Shown here piece by piece: positions 13,659 to 20,519 of a DNA stretch of 23,005 bases (position 1 is its first letter; each line of letters starts with the position of its first letter). A program made the position numbers and the translations under genes. The notes beneath the pieces were generated by a model, which worked only from the letters and a program-made list of their open reading frames with translations, was not told the DNA's origin and searched no databases. The stretch comes from JBBUX01 sp037445775 (GTDB lineage Bacteria > Actinomycetota > Coriobacteriia > Anaerosomatales > PHET01), in NCBI GenBank assembly GCA_037445775.1, contig JBBIJX010000024.1, forward strand, positions 1 to 23,005, given 5' to 3'.

Positions 13659-15230
13659 GTGCGAACCCGGCCCCGCCTCCCTCAAGGCAACGGCGAGTTC
13701 CTCATGCAGCCCGACGTTGCGGCGTGGGCCTCGCTCGTCGAGCGCAACCGGGCCAAGCCGGCAACGTGGGACTTCGAGATCGCAGGCGAACCCGTGGGTG
13801 AGTTCCGCGCGCTCGCTCGCAGTGAGTTTCTTGCAGGCGCGCGGGAGTTCTCGTCCCGTCTTGGGGTGCCTGTCCGACCGCCGCAAGCGGTCGACGCACC
13901 CATAGTGGCGACAGGCCACCAGCCTGACTTCTACCACCCCGGGATCTGGGTGAAGTGCTTCTTGCTCCAGCACCTGGCCGACGAGTGCGGTGCCACTCCA
14001 GTCGACGTGGTGGTCGACTCCGACGGGTTCGGCGTCTTGGCGGTGACGTCACCGTGCATGCGGCCCGAGATCAGCCGCTGTCGTCAGTACCTCGCCGTAG
14101 GGAAGAACGACGGCTACTACGCCGGCGCGCCTGCCCCAAACGAGCGAGCCGTGTCGCAGTTCTGCGCCGCCGTGGACGACGCGCTCTCGACACTGCCTGC
14201 TCCCGCGGTCTCTCGTCACTTCCGGGAGTTCTGCGGCGCACTGCGCTCAGCGTGCGCCGATGCGGGAGATCTGGCGGAGTCTTTGGTGTTCGCGCGTCGG
14301 CGCTACGAGAGCACCGCCGGCACGGACTATCTGGAGCTGCCGGTCACGCACCTGATCACGGGCGACGCGTTCCGTCGCTTCGTGGCGATGCTCGTGCTCG
14401 ATGCTGAGAGGTTCGCTCGTGCGGTCAACGAGGAGCTTGACGGCTACCGCGCTGTGTCAGGTACGCGTTCGATAGCGCAGCCATTCCCGAATCTCGCAGT
14501 TGAGGACGGTACGATCGAGCTGCCGCTGTGGCACCTCGACGGTGGCGTCCGGCGTGCGGTTCGCGTCTGCACGAGCCACGGAGAGAGGGTGCTCGCTGCT
14601 GACGGCGACATCATCGCGCACCTTTCCGGGGACGCAGATGCGGTGGTCTCGGTGCTCGAATCATCAGGGATCACCCTCGCCCCTAAGGCTATCGCGCTGA
14701 CGATGTTTCTGCGCATGTTCGTCTGCGATCTGTTCATCCACGGGGTCGGCGGTGGCCGCTATGATCGGGTCACAGACGGAGTGATGCGACGCTACTTCGG
14801 TGTCGAGCCGCCCGAGCTGGCCGTGGCTTCACTGACGCTCTACCTGCCCATCGGCGCGCACCTGGTGACCGACGAGGAGATAGCCCGCGCCTCTGAGCGC
14901 CTGAACCGCCTTGCGCACAATCCGGACGCGCTGATCGGAGACGTCGACTTCAAGGATTCGAGAGAGCGAGAGCGCGCCACGGAGTTGGCCGCCGAGAAGG
15001 CGGAACTGGTCCGCGAGATGGCGGAGCCCGGTGCAGACAAGAAGGCGCTGGGCGCGCGGATCCGCTCGGTGAACAAGGAGCTCGCGTCTCTTCTGGAGCC
15101 GGTGCGCGAACAGCTGGCAGAGGAACTGCGGCGGCTGCGCGTCCAGCGTGATGCCGCTGACGTGCTGACGGACCGCACGTACCCGTTCTGCTTCTGGGAT
15201 CCGGCGGAGGTGGCGGACAAGGTCTTGTGA
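13659..15230 (+). CDS. divergent BshC-like protein (putative cysteine-adding enzyme)
   Basis: This is a 523-residue protein, close to the usual BshC length (~540). Read by eye it shows BshC-like landmarks: ATGHQPDFYHPGIWVK (about 86-101) where BshC has the GQQ...GP...K phosphate-loop-like motif; FVCDLFIHGVGGGRYD (about 354-369) where BshC has a FIAGPGEINYW-like motif; and then PELAVASLTLYLP. A charged coiled-coil-like stretch lies at about 430-505. BshC adds cysteine to glucosaminyl-malate. Whether this protein does the same is inferred from these weak matches and from its place six bases after a BshB1-like gene. GTG 13659 and ATG 13704 (508 residues) are both possible starts; neither has a strong ribosome binding site. 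It lacks a signal peptide and membrane segments. Confidence 0.7.
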   Translation: MRTRPRLPQGNGEFLMQPDVAAWASLVERNRAKPATWDFEIAGEPVGEFRALARSEFLAGAREFSSRLGVPVRPPQAVDAPIVATGHQPDFYHPGIWVKCFLLQHLADECGATPVDVVVDSDGFGVLAVTSPCMRPEISRCRQYLAVGKNDGYYAGAPAPNERAVSQFCAAVDDALSTLPAPAVSRHFREFCGALRSACADAGDLAESLVFARRRYESTAGTDYLELPVTHLITGDAFRRFVAMLVLDAERFARAVNEELDGYRAVSGTRSIAQPFPNLAVEDGTIELPLWHLDGGVRRAVRVCTSHGERVLAADGDIIAHLSGDADAVVSVLESSGITLAPKAIALTMFLRMFVCDLFIHGVGGGRYDRVTDGVMRRYFGVEPPELAVASLTLYLPIGAHLVTDEEIARASERLNRLAHNPDALIGDVDFKDSRERERATELAAEKAELVREMAEPGADKKALGARIRSVNKELASLLEPVREQLAEELRRLRVQRDAADVLTDRTYPFCFWDPAEVADKVL

Positions 15231-15238
15231 GCGTGCGA

Positions 15239-15260
15239 GGGCGTGTGCCCGCACGCGCCC
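15239..15260 (+). terminator. GC-rich hairpin after the BshC-like gene
   Basis: GGGCGTGTG (15239-15247) pairs with CGCGCCC-containing bases up to 15260, with one wobble. It begins eight bases after the stop codon. No T-run follows, so termination is only probable. An alternative 7-bp pairing, GCGTGCG with CGCACGC, exists at 15231-15256. Confidence 0.4.
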
Positions 15261-15276
15261 CGCGCGGAGTCATCCT

Positions 15277-15305
15277 TTGTACCCTGGCGCGTCGCGCGGT
15301 ATGAT
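15277..15305 (+). promoter_or_regulatory. promoter for the ferredoxin gene
   Basis: TTGTAC (15277-15282) and TATGAT (15300-15305, five of six matches to consensus) are separated by exactly 17 bases. The implied start of transcription, about 15312, leaves a ~40-base leader before ATG 15352. Confidence 0.6.
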
Positions 15306-15351
15306 TCCCGAACCGTAAGCACCGGCATCTCCGCATGAAAGGAACATTGCC

Positions 15352-15528
15352 ATGTCGCTTCCCGTTGTCGATTCGAACCTCTGCACCGCGTGCGGCATCT
15401 GCATCGATGAGTGTCCGAACAGCTGCTACGACCTTGAGGACGTCGCGCGTCTCAACCGTCCGGACGACTGCACCGAGTGCGGAATCTGCGTCGACGCGTG
15501 TCCCAGCAGTGCGATCTCGATGGACTAG
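15352..15528 (+). CDS. 2[4Fe-4S] ferredoxin, 58 aa
   Basis: This is a small clostridial-type ferredoxin that carries low-potential electrons in the cytosol. Two complete CxxCxxCxxxCP motifs are present, at cysteines 11-14-17-21 and 40-43-46-50, the canonical pair for two [4Fe-4S] clusters. C25 is an extra cysteine. ATG 15352 follows AAAGGA at eight bases. The gene has its own promoter and a strong hairpin after it, so it is monocistronic. Such ferredoxins are typical of anaerobic metabolism; the partner enzyme is not evident in the window. Confidence 0.92.
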   Translation: MSLPVVDSNLCTACGICIDECPNSCYDLEDVARLNRPDDCTECGICVDACPSSAISMD

Positions 15529-15577
15529 CGCTACTGCCGGACGCTCCTGTCAGGCGCAGTGTGACTGAGTCGTGTTT

Positions 15578-15606
15578 GCGAGGGCCGGGGCTTCCCCGGC
15601 CTTCGC
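15578..15606. terminator. bidirectional terminator between ferredoxin and plsY
   Basis: GCGAGGGCCGGGG and CCCCGGCCTTCGC pair over 13 bases with one wobble around the loop CTT. It sits between the two convergent stop codons (15528 and 15633). Neither side has a clear T-run, but the stem is very stable. Confidence 0.6.
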
Positions 15607-15632
15607 ACTTCACCGGATGTGGACAGCCAGGT

Positions 15633-16343
15633 TCACCCGCGAGGCCCCATGCGGTCCTCGACGTAGAGCTTCGGTTCGCGGCCCTTCAACATGCCGATGA
15701 AGCGCCGGTGATGGGCGGCGTAGACGACGAGGCCCATGGCAAGCGCGAACGGCCAGTCGGCTGAGTCGAGCAGAATCGCGGCTGCAGGCAGCGACAGGGC
15801 TGCGGCCACCTGTCCGGCCATCATGTAGCGCGTGATGGCGATGACGGTGAGTCCGACAACCAGAACGGCGACGAAGTAGCGCCAGTCGTAGGCCAGCAGG
15901 CCTCCTGCTCCCGTCGCAAGCCCCTTGCCCGTGCGCGAGAAGCGCCGCTTGATCAGGGCCATCCAAACCGAGTAGTTGTGGCCTAGGACGGTGCCGGCTA
16001 CCACACCCATCGGGATCCACAGCGAAGGGTCGCTCCACCAGGCCGGTCCAACCGTCTCGAGGGAGACGCCCCACGGTATGAAGGCGCCAGCGATCGAGCC
16101 CGTCAACGCATACTTCGCGACGAAAGTCGGCACGAGGCCCTTCAGGCCATCGGCGACCATCGCGACGACGAACCACCCCCACGAACCCGTTGAGCGGCGC
16201 ACGTTCATCGCTCCGACGTTGCCGGTGCCATGTTCCGTGACGTCCTCTCCGGTAGCGTATCTGACGATGAGGTAGGCCCACGGGATCGAGCCGACGAGAT
16301 AGCCGCCGAGGACGGCAGCGGCGACTGCGACCCATCCGCTCAT
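15633..16343 (-). CDS. plsY: glycerol-3-phosphate acyltransferase PlsY
   Basis: This is a membrane acyltransferase that moves acyl groups from acyl-phosphate to glycerol-3-phosphate, the first step of phospholipid synthesis. It has 236 residues with about five to seven hydrophobic segments. The family motifs are visible: GSIPWAYLI near the N-terminus, GTGNVGAMNVRR (usual form GSGNxGxTNxxR), and GHNYSVWM (GHxFs). ATG 16343 is chosen because it overlaps the stop of the upstream lipid-kinase gene in an ATGA arrangement and starts directly at the first membrane helix; an upstream in-frame ATG at 16376 adds a non-family extension. It has a somewhat long C-terminal charged end. Confidence 0.9.
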   Translation of the reverse strand: MSGWVAVAAAVLGGYLVGSIPWAYLIVRYATGEDVTEHGTGNVGAMNVRRSTGSWGWFVVAMVADGLKGLVPTFVAKYALTGSIAGAFIPWGVSLETVGPAWWSDPSLWIPMGVVAGTVLGHNYSVWMALIKRRFSRTGKGLATGAGGLLAYDWRYFVAVLVVGLTVIAITRYMMAGQVAAALSLPAAAILLDSADWPFALAMGLVVYAAHHRRFIGMLKGREPKLYVEDRMGPRG

Positions 16344-17257
16344 CGTGCACCCCCGAAGCCGGTCGGCACGAGGCACTCGATCGCATTTGGGAGCAGCGTG
16401 ATCTCATAGCGGTTCTCGAGCATGATCTCGCCGTCGATCTGTGCCGGCACGGGCATCTCGCTCTCGATCACGAGCGAACTGTGACGCCGCATGTGCACGA
16501 CCTTCATGCGCGTGTGCTTGCCGAAGATGACGAACGGCAGCCTCATGAGGGCGCCCGGCAGCGACAGCGGGTCGATCATGCATACGTCGAACAGCCCGTC
16601 GTCGGGCACGGCATCCGGCGTGATGTAGAAGCCGCCGCCATACGTAGGGCCGTTCGTGATCGCGACAATGAGTGTGTCGTGACGCTCGGGCGCGCGCCCG
16701 TCGAAGCTGATCGACACGTCGAAGCTTCCAAGGTCGTTGAAGAGCACGTGCAGGAGCGCCGTCAGATACAGCCACAGTCCGTCGCGGCGTTTGGTCACCT
16801 TGTACTCGACTGCCTTCGCGGTCACCTTCGCGTCCAGTCCGGCCGCGAACGAGTTGTTGAAGTAGACCCCGTTGCACAGCCCGACGTCGAGGCGTCGGCG
16901 GGAACCGGAGCCGATGACGAGCGCCGCGGCGGCGAGATCGCTCGGGATGCCGAGGGTGCGGCGCGTGTCGTTGCCCGAGCCGGTGGGCAAGACGCCAAGG
17001 GTGGGACGCGCGAAGGCGTCGATTGCCATGAGCCCGTTCAGCACCTCGTGCACGGTGCCGTCTCCACCCACCGCCACTACGAGTTCGCGGTTCGCCGCTC
17101 CACGCGCGAGTTCGGCGGCGTGCCCGATACGCTCGGTGATGACGGTGTCGTGCTCCACGTTCGCGAGGAGCTTCTCGATGACGGGAATGAGGGTCGCGGT
17201 CTCACCGTGCTTTGCAGCCGGGTTGATGATGAGAAGGGTGTCTCTTGTGTCGCCCAC
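16340..17257 (-). CDS. diacylglycerol kinase-like lipid kinase
   Basis: This is a soluble DagK/YegS-type lipid kinase of 305 residues. It has the N-terminal LLIINPAA, the catalytic-core GGDGTVHEVLNG (64-75) and PTGSGNDTRR (91-100), with the C-terminal beta-sandwich NGPTYGGGFYITPDA and DGLFDV. It probably phosphorylates diacylglycerol to phosphatidic acid, although other lipid acceptors (e.g. polyprenol or sphingoid) occur in the family. GTG 17257 is preferred because GGGAGG lies just upstream and the family N-terminus begins there; the frame stays open to 17344. It is co-transcribed with plsY through a four-base overlap, so this is a two-gene phospholipid unit reading away from the tRNA. Confidence 0.9.
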   Translation of the reverse strand: MGDTRDTLLIINPAAKHGETATLIPVIEKLLANVEHDTVITERIGHAAELARGAANRELVVAVGGDGTVHEVLNGLMAIDAFARPTLGVLPTGSGNDTRRTLGIPSDLAAAALVIGSGSRRRLDVGLCNGVYFNNSFAAGLDAKVTAKAVEYKVTKRRDGLWLYLTALLHVLFNDLGSFDVSISFDGRAPERHDTLIVAITNGPTYGGGFYITPDAVPDDGLFDVCMIDPLSLPGALMRLPFVIFGKHTRMKVVHMRRHSSLVIESEMPVPAQIDGEIMLENRYEITLLPNAIECLVPTGFGGAR

Positions 17258-17285
17258 GCCGCCTCCCGCGATACCGGTTGGGCAC

Positions 17286-17334
17286 AGAATAGCGCAGTCG
17301 GGCGAGCAGGTTGGTGGCGCAGGGCGGGTATGGT
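17286..17334. promoter_or_regulatory. divergent promoter region of the lipid-kinase and tRNA-Arg genes
   Basis: On the plus strand TATGGT (17329-17334) sits 22 bases before the tRNA. On the minus strand TATTCT (17291-17286) sits about 28 bases before GTG 17257. Neither has a clear -35 box, so both are weak calls within a 99-base gap that must hold the two promoters. Confidence 0.3.
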
Positions 17335-17356
17335 AGAGTGCCAATCCGCTCCATCA

Positions 17357-17432
17357 GCCCTCTTAGCTCAGTGGATAGAGCGTCTGCCTCCGGAGCAGAA
17401 GGCCGCAGGTTCGAATCCTGCAGAGGGCGCCA
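17357..17432 (+). tRNA. tRNA-Arg (anticodon CCG)
   Basis: This is a complete cloverleaf. The acceptor arms GCCCTCT and AGAGGGC pair over seven bases. The D-stem is GCTC/GAGC and the anticodon stem TCTGC/GCAGA with loop CTCCGGA, giving anticodon CCG (reads CGG). The T-stem is GCAGG/CCTGC with loop TTCGAAT. The discriminator is G, followed by a genomically encoded CCA. Confidence 0.97.
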
Positions 17433-17441
17433 TCGGCGAAG

Positions 17442-17475
17442 ACGAGGACCCGGCGCTGCGGCGCCGGGTCCTCGT
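17442..17475. terminator. bidirectional terminator between tRNA-Arg and the EF-G paralogue
   Basis: ACGAGGACCCGGCGC pairs perfectly with GCGCCGGGTCCTCGT over 15 bases around the tetraloop TGCG. It lies ten bases after the tRNA and 36 bases past the stop of the convergent EF-G gene. T-runs are lacking on both sides. Confidence 0.75.
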
Positions 17476-17511
17476 TCGCGTCACGCATTGCGACACGTGC
17501 TGGATCACACG

Positions 17512-19581
17512 TCAGTGCCCCTCTGCGCGCTCCTTCTGGTACGCATCTACGAGCTTCTTCTGCACGTCGCCTGGCACCTGCTCGTAGGAGTCGATGCGAA
17601 TCGTGTAGTTGCCGGTTCCGCTCGTGATCGCACGCAGGTGCGGCGAGTAGTGGACGACCTCCGCGTACGGGACCTGTGCCTTGATGACCTGCACCCCGGC
17701 GCCCGGCGCGTCCATGCCGAGCACGCGCCCGCGCATCGACGAGATGTCGCCCATTACCGCGCCGGCGTATGCGTCGGGCACTTCGATGTCGAGCGCGGCG
17801 ATGGGCTCGAGGATGACGGGGTCTGCCTTCTCGGCGGCGGCTCGGAAGCCGATGCGTGCGGCGGTCTTGAAGGCCATTTCGTTGGAGTCGACGGAGTGCA
17901 TCGATCCGTCGTAGACGGCCACCCGCACGTCCTGGACGGGATAGCCCGCGATCGCGCCCGAGGCCATCGTGTCCTGCACGCCCTTGTCGATCGCGACGAT
18001 GAAGGGCTTCGAGATCTTGCCTCCCACGATCTGGTCGACGAACTCGTAGCCACCACCGGGGTTCGGCTCGATGCGCAGCCAGCAGTCGGCGAACTGCCCC
18101 GAGCCGCCGGTCTGCTTCTTGTGCCGGCCTTGCGCCTCAGCCTTCCTGCGGATGGTCTCGCGGTACGGGATGCGCAAGTCCGTGAGCTCGGCCTCAACGT
18201 GGAAGCGGTCGTGCAGACGCGATATGACTACGTCGATGGCGGTATCGCCCATCGCGGAGACGACCGTCTGCTTCGTCTCCTCGTCGCGCTTGAGCGACAG
18301 CGACGCGTCCTCGTCCACGATCGTCTTGAGCGCCGTCCCGAGCTTGTCTTCGTCAGCCTTCGTCTTGGCGACGATCGCGACTGGGTAGAGCGGTTCAGGC
18401 AACGGCAACGGTGCGAACGTGACGTCGCCCTTCGCCGACAGCGTGTCGTTGGTCAACACGTCGCCGAGTTTGGTGAGCACCGCGATATCGCCTGCGGGCG
18501 CCGCAGCGACGTCAGCGGTCTCCTTGCCGGTCATCTTGAACACGTGCGCAACGCGCTCCTTCTTGCCGGTACGCGAGTTGATGAGCTCGGTGCCCGGCTT
18601 GAGCACGCCGGACACCACCTTCACGTAGTTGATGCGGCCGACGTACGGGTCGCTCGTGGTCTTGAAGACGTGTGCCGTGAGGTCGCCCTCAACCGAGAAC
18701 GCTATCTCACGGCCGTCGGACGTTACGAGCGGGCCGTGTGCCGTGGGCTCCGGGAAGAACGTCACGATCTCGTCCATGAGATCCTCGATGCCCTGCAGGG
18801 TCAGCGCTGAGCCGACGAAGACCGGCACGACCTTGGATTGTGCGATCGCGAGCGCGAGCAGCTTCTCGAGATCGGCCTGCGTCAGCGGCTCGCCTTCGAG
18901 ATACTTCATCATCAGGTCGTCGTCGGACTCTGCGGTCTTGTCAGCGAGCCGCTCTCGCGCGGCCTCGGCGGCGGGGAGGAGGTCGGCCGGGATGTCGAGG
19001 ACGTCCTCGTGGTCGCCCTCGTGGTGGTAGGCCTTCATGCGAATGATGTCGACCACGCCGCTGAAATCGGCTTCCGCACCCATGGGGATCTGCACCGGTA
19101 CGATCCGTTCTCCGAACTTGGCCGCCAGCGCATCGAGCGCAGCGTTGAAGTCGGCGTGCTCCTTGTCCATGCGGTTGATGAAGACGGCCCTGGCGATGCC
19201 CATCTCGCCGGCGACCTTCCAGAGTCGCTCGGTCTGTACCTGCGGACCGGCGACCGCGTCGACAACGAACAGCGCCATCTCTGCGGCCTCCATCCCCGCG
19301 ATCGCGTCGCAGATGAAGTCGGCGTAACCCGGGGTATCGATGACGTTGATCTTCACGCCGTCATGGACGACCGGGGCGATCGAGAGGTTGATCGTGTACT
19401 GTCGCCTCACCTCTTCGGCATCGTAGTCGAGCGTGCTCTGACCGTTGTCGACCGATCCAAGACGCTTGGTGGCGCCGGACAAGAACAGCATCGCTTCCGC
19501 GAGCGAGGTCTTGCCGGCGCCTCCGTGGCCGACGAGCACGACGTTCCTGACCTTATCGGTGCTTGGTGCTCCCAAGTACAT
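17512..19581 (-). CDS. elongation factor G-like GTPase (EF-G2 type)
   Basis: This is a translational GTPase of 689 residues with the full EF-G domain order (G domain, II, III, IV, V). The P-loop is GHGGAGKTS (18-26), where true EF-G has AHIDAGKTT. G3 is DTPGYADF (82-89), with Tyr in place of the catalytic His of DTPGH. G4 is NRMDK (136-140). Switch I is RRQYTINLSI, not RGITI. These features define the EF-G2/FusA2-like paralogue group and argue against it being the main translocase. Function is not settled: translocation variants, recycling or stress roles are known for EF-G paralogues. ATG 19581 has a strong TAGGAGG ribosome binding site. It appears to be a single-gene unit with no rpsL, rpsG or tuf neighbours. 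Confidence 0.92.
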   Translation of the reverse strand: MYLGAPSTDKVRNVVLVGHGGAGKTSLAEAMLFLSGATKRLGSVDNGQSTLDYDAEEVRRQYTINLSIAPVVHDGVKINVIDTPGYADFICDAIAGMEAAEMALFVVDAVAGPQVQTERLWKVAGEMGIARAVFINRMDKEHADFNAALDALAAKFGERIVPVQIPMGAEADFSGVVDIIRMKAYHHEGDHEDVLDIPADLLPAAEAARERLADKTAESDDDLMMKYLEGEPLTQADLEKLLALAIAQSKVVPVFVGSALTLQGIEDLMDEIVTFFPEPTAHGPLVTSDGREIAFSVEGDLTAHVFKTTSDPYVGRINYVKVVSGVLKPGTELINSRTGKKERVAHVFKMTGKETADVAAAPAGDIAVLTKLGDVLTNDTLSAKGDVTFAPLPLPEPLYPVAIVAKTKADEDKLGTALKTIVDEDASLSLKRDEETKQTVVSAMGDTAIDVVISRLHDRFHVEAELTDLRIPYRETIRRKAEAQGRHKKQTGGSGQFADCWLRIEPNPGGGYEFVDQIVGGKISKPFIVAIDKGVQDTMASGAIAGYPVQDVRVAVYDGSMHSVDSNEMAFKTAARIGFRAAAEKADPVILEPIAALDIEVPDAYAGAVMGDISSMRGRVLGMDAPGAGVQVIKAQVPYAEVVHYSPHLRAITSGTGNYTIRIDSYEQVPGDVQKKLVDAYQKERAEGH

Positions 19582-19713
19582 CGCCTCCTAAGACGAACAC
19601 GCGGGCTCTTTGAGGTGTTGAGCGCATCAAGAACGCGGCGTGGCGGATGCATGCCCTCCGCAAGTCCCTCAGCACATCAGTCTACCCTTCTTTCCCACTC
19701 CCGTTTCCACTCC

Positions 19714-19742
19714 TTATCACCACCCCGTCGTGCTGATAGAAT
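19714..19742 (+). promoter_or_regulatory. promoter for the cyclophilin-TPR-ndk run
   Basis: TTATCA (19714-19719), a 17-base spacer and TAGAAT (19737-19742) match the sigma-70 pattern. TGA directly before the -10 gives the extended TGn form. Transcription would start near 19749, 53 bases before GTG 19802. Confidence 0.6.
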
Positions 19743-19801
19743 CCTTTGGGCACCGGGTGGCTTCGGCCCCGCCATCCCGACCTCGCAGGGAGGACTTCCA
19801 C

Positions 19802-20503
19802 GTGAGCGAACGTATTCGCAAGACGCTCGTGCTCGCCGCAGCTTGTATCACCTTCGCCTCACTGCTTGGCTGCGCTGCGCAGCCTGCTGAAGTGACCACC
19901 GGGAAGCCGCAGGGTGAAGCGCCCCTTGCGCGCGACGAGACGGCCACCGAAGAACCGATGGAGGTACCCGGCATGTATACACCCGAGTACAAGCCGAACG
20001 GCAAAGAGAAGGCGGTCATCACGACGAGCAAGGGTGAGATCACCGTGCAGCTCCACGGCACCGACGCCCCGATCCACGTAGGCAACTTCGTCGAGTTGGC
20101 GCGCAAGGGCTTCTACGACGGAACCAAGTTCCATCGGTTCGTTCCGGACTTCGTGATCCAAGGCGGCGACCCCGAGACCAAGGGCGCCAAGTCCGAACAG
20201 GTGGCTGCCGCGGATGGAGATCCCGCGTCACCGTTCGGTAAGAGCGGGCCCGGCTACCAGATCCGGGGCGAGTTCGACCCTGCGGCCAACCCGAACAAGC
20301 ACGAGGAGGGCGCGCTAGGGATGGCACGCTCGCAGAGCCCCGACTCGGCGGGCTCGCAGTTCTACTTCGCGCTGCAGCCGCTGCCGCAGCTTGACGGGAA
20401 CTACACGGTGTTCGGCCAGGTGATCGATGGGATGGACGTCGTCAAGCAACTGCGCGCCGGTGACGAGCTGGAGAAGGTCGTCATCATCGGGGCGACGAAG
20501 TAG
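19802..20503 (+). CDS. cyclophilin-type peptidyl-prolyl isomerase lipoprotein
   Basis: This enzyme catalyses cis-trans isomerisation of prolyl bonds and is predicted to act outside the membrane. It has 233 residues with a lipoprotein signal (residues 1-23) and lipobox LLGC with C24. An acidic, Pro-rich spacer to about residue 65 precedes the cyclophilin domain. Domain motifs are GFYDGTKFHRFVPDFVIQGG, GALGMARS, GSQFYFAL and VFGQVIDGMDVV. GTG 19802 is chosen because AGGGAGG lies eight bases upstream and the signal peptide begins there; the frame is open upstream to 19640. It probably helps fold exported proteins. The TPR-membrane gene follows 16 bases on. Confidence 0.92.
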   Translation: MSERIRKTLVLAAACITFASLLGCAAQPAEVTTGKPQGEAPLARDETATEEPMEVPGMYTPEYKPNGKEKAVITTSKGEITVQLHGTDAPIHVGNFVELARKGFYDGTKFHRFVPDFVIQGGDPETKGAKSEQVAAADGDPASPFGKSGPGYQIRGEFDPAANPNKHEEGALGMARSQSPDSAGSQFYFALQPLPQLDGNYTVFGQVIDGMDVVKQLRAGDELEKVVIIGATK

Positions 20504-20519
20504 CGGATCGGACCGAGCG

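Noticed and set aside
16481..17587. 368-codon plus-strand open frame opposite the lipid kinase
   Set aside because: Same shadow pattern; it also crosses the tRNA gene, and the minus strand has GGDGT and GSGND motifs.
17311..18810. 499-codon plus-strand open frame running through the tRNA and opposite the EF-G gene
   Set aside because: It would translate through tRNA-Arg and the strong terminator hairpin; it is a shadow of the EF-G codons.
18838..19890. 350-codon plus-strand open frame opposite the EF-G 5' half
   Set aside because: Covers the conserved G-domain on the other strand and has no recognisable domain of its own.
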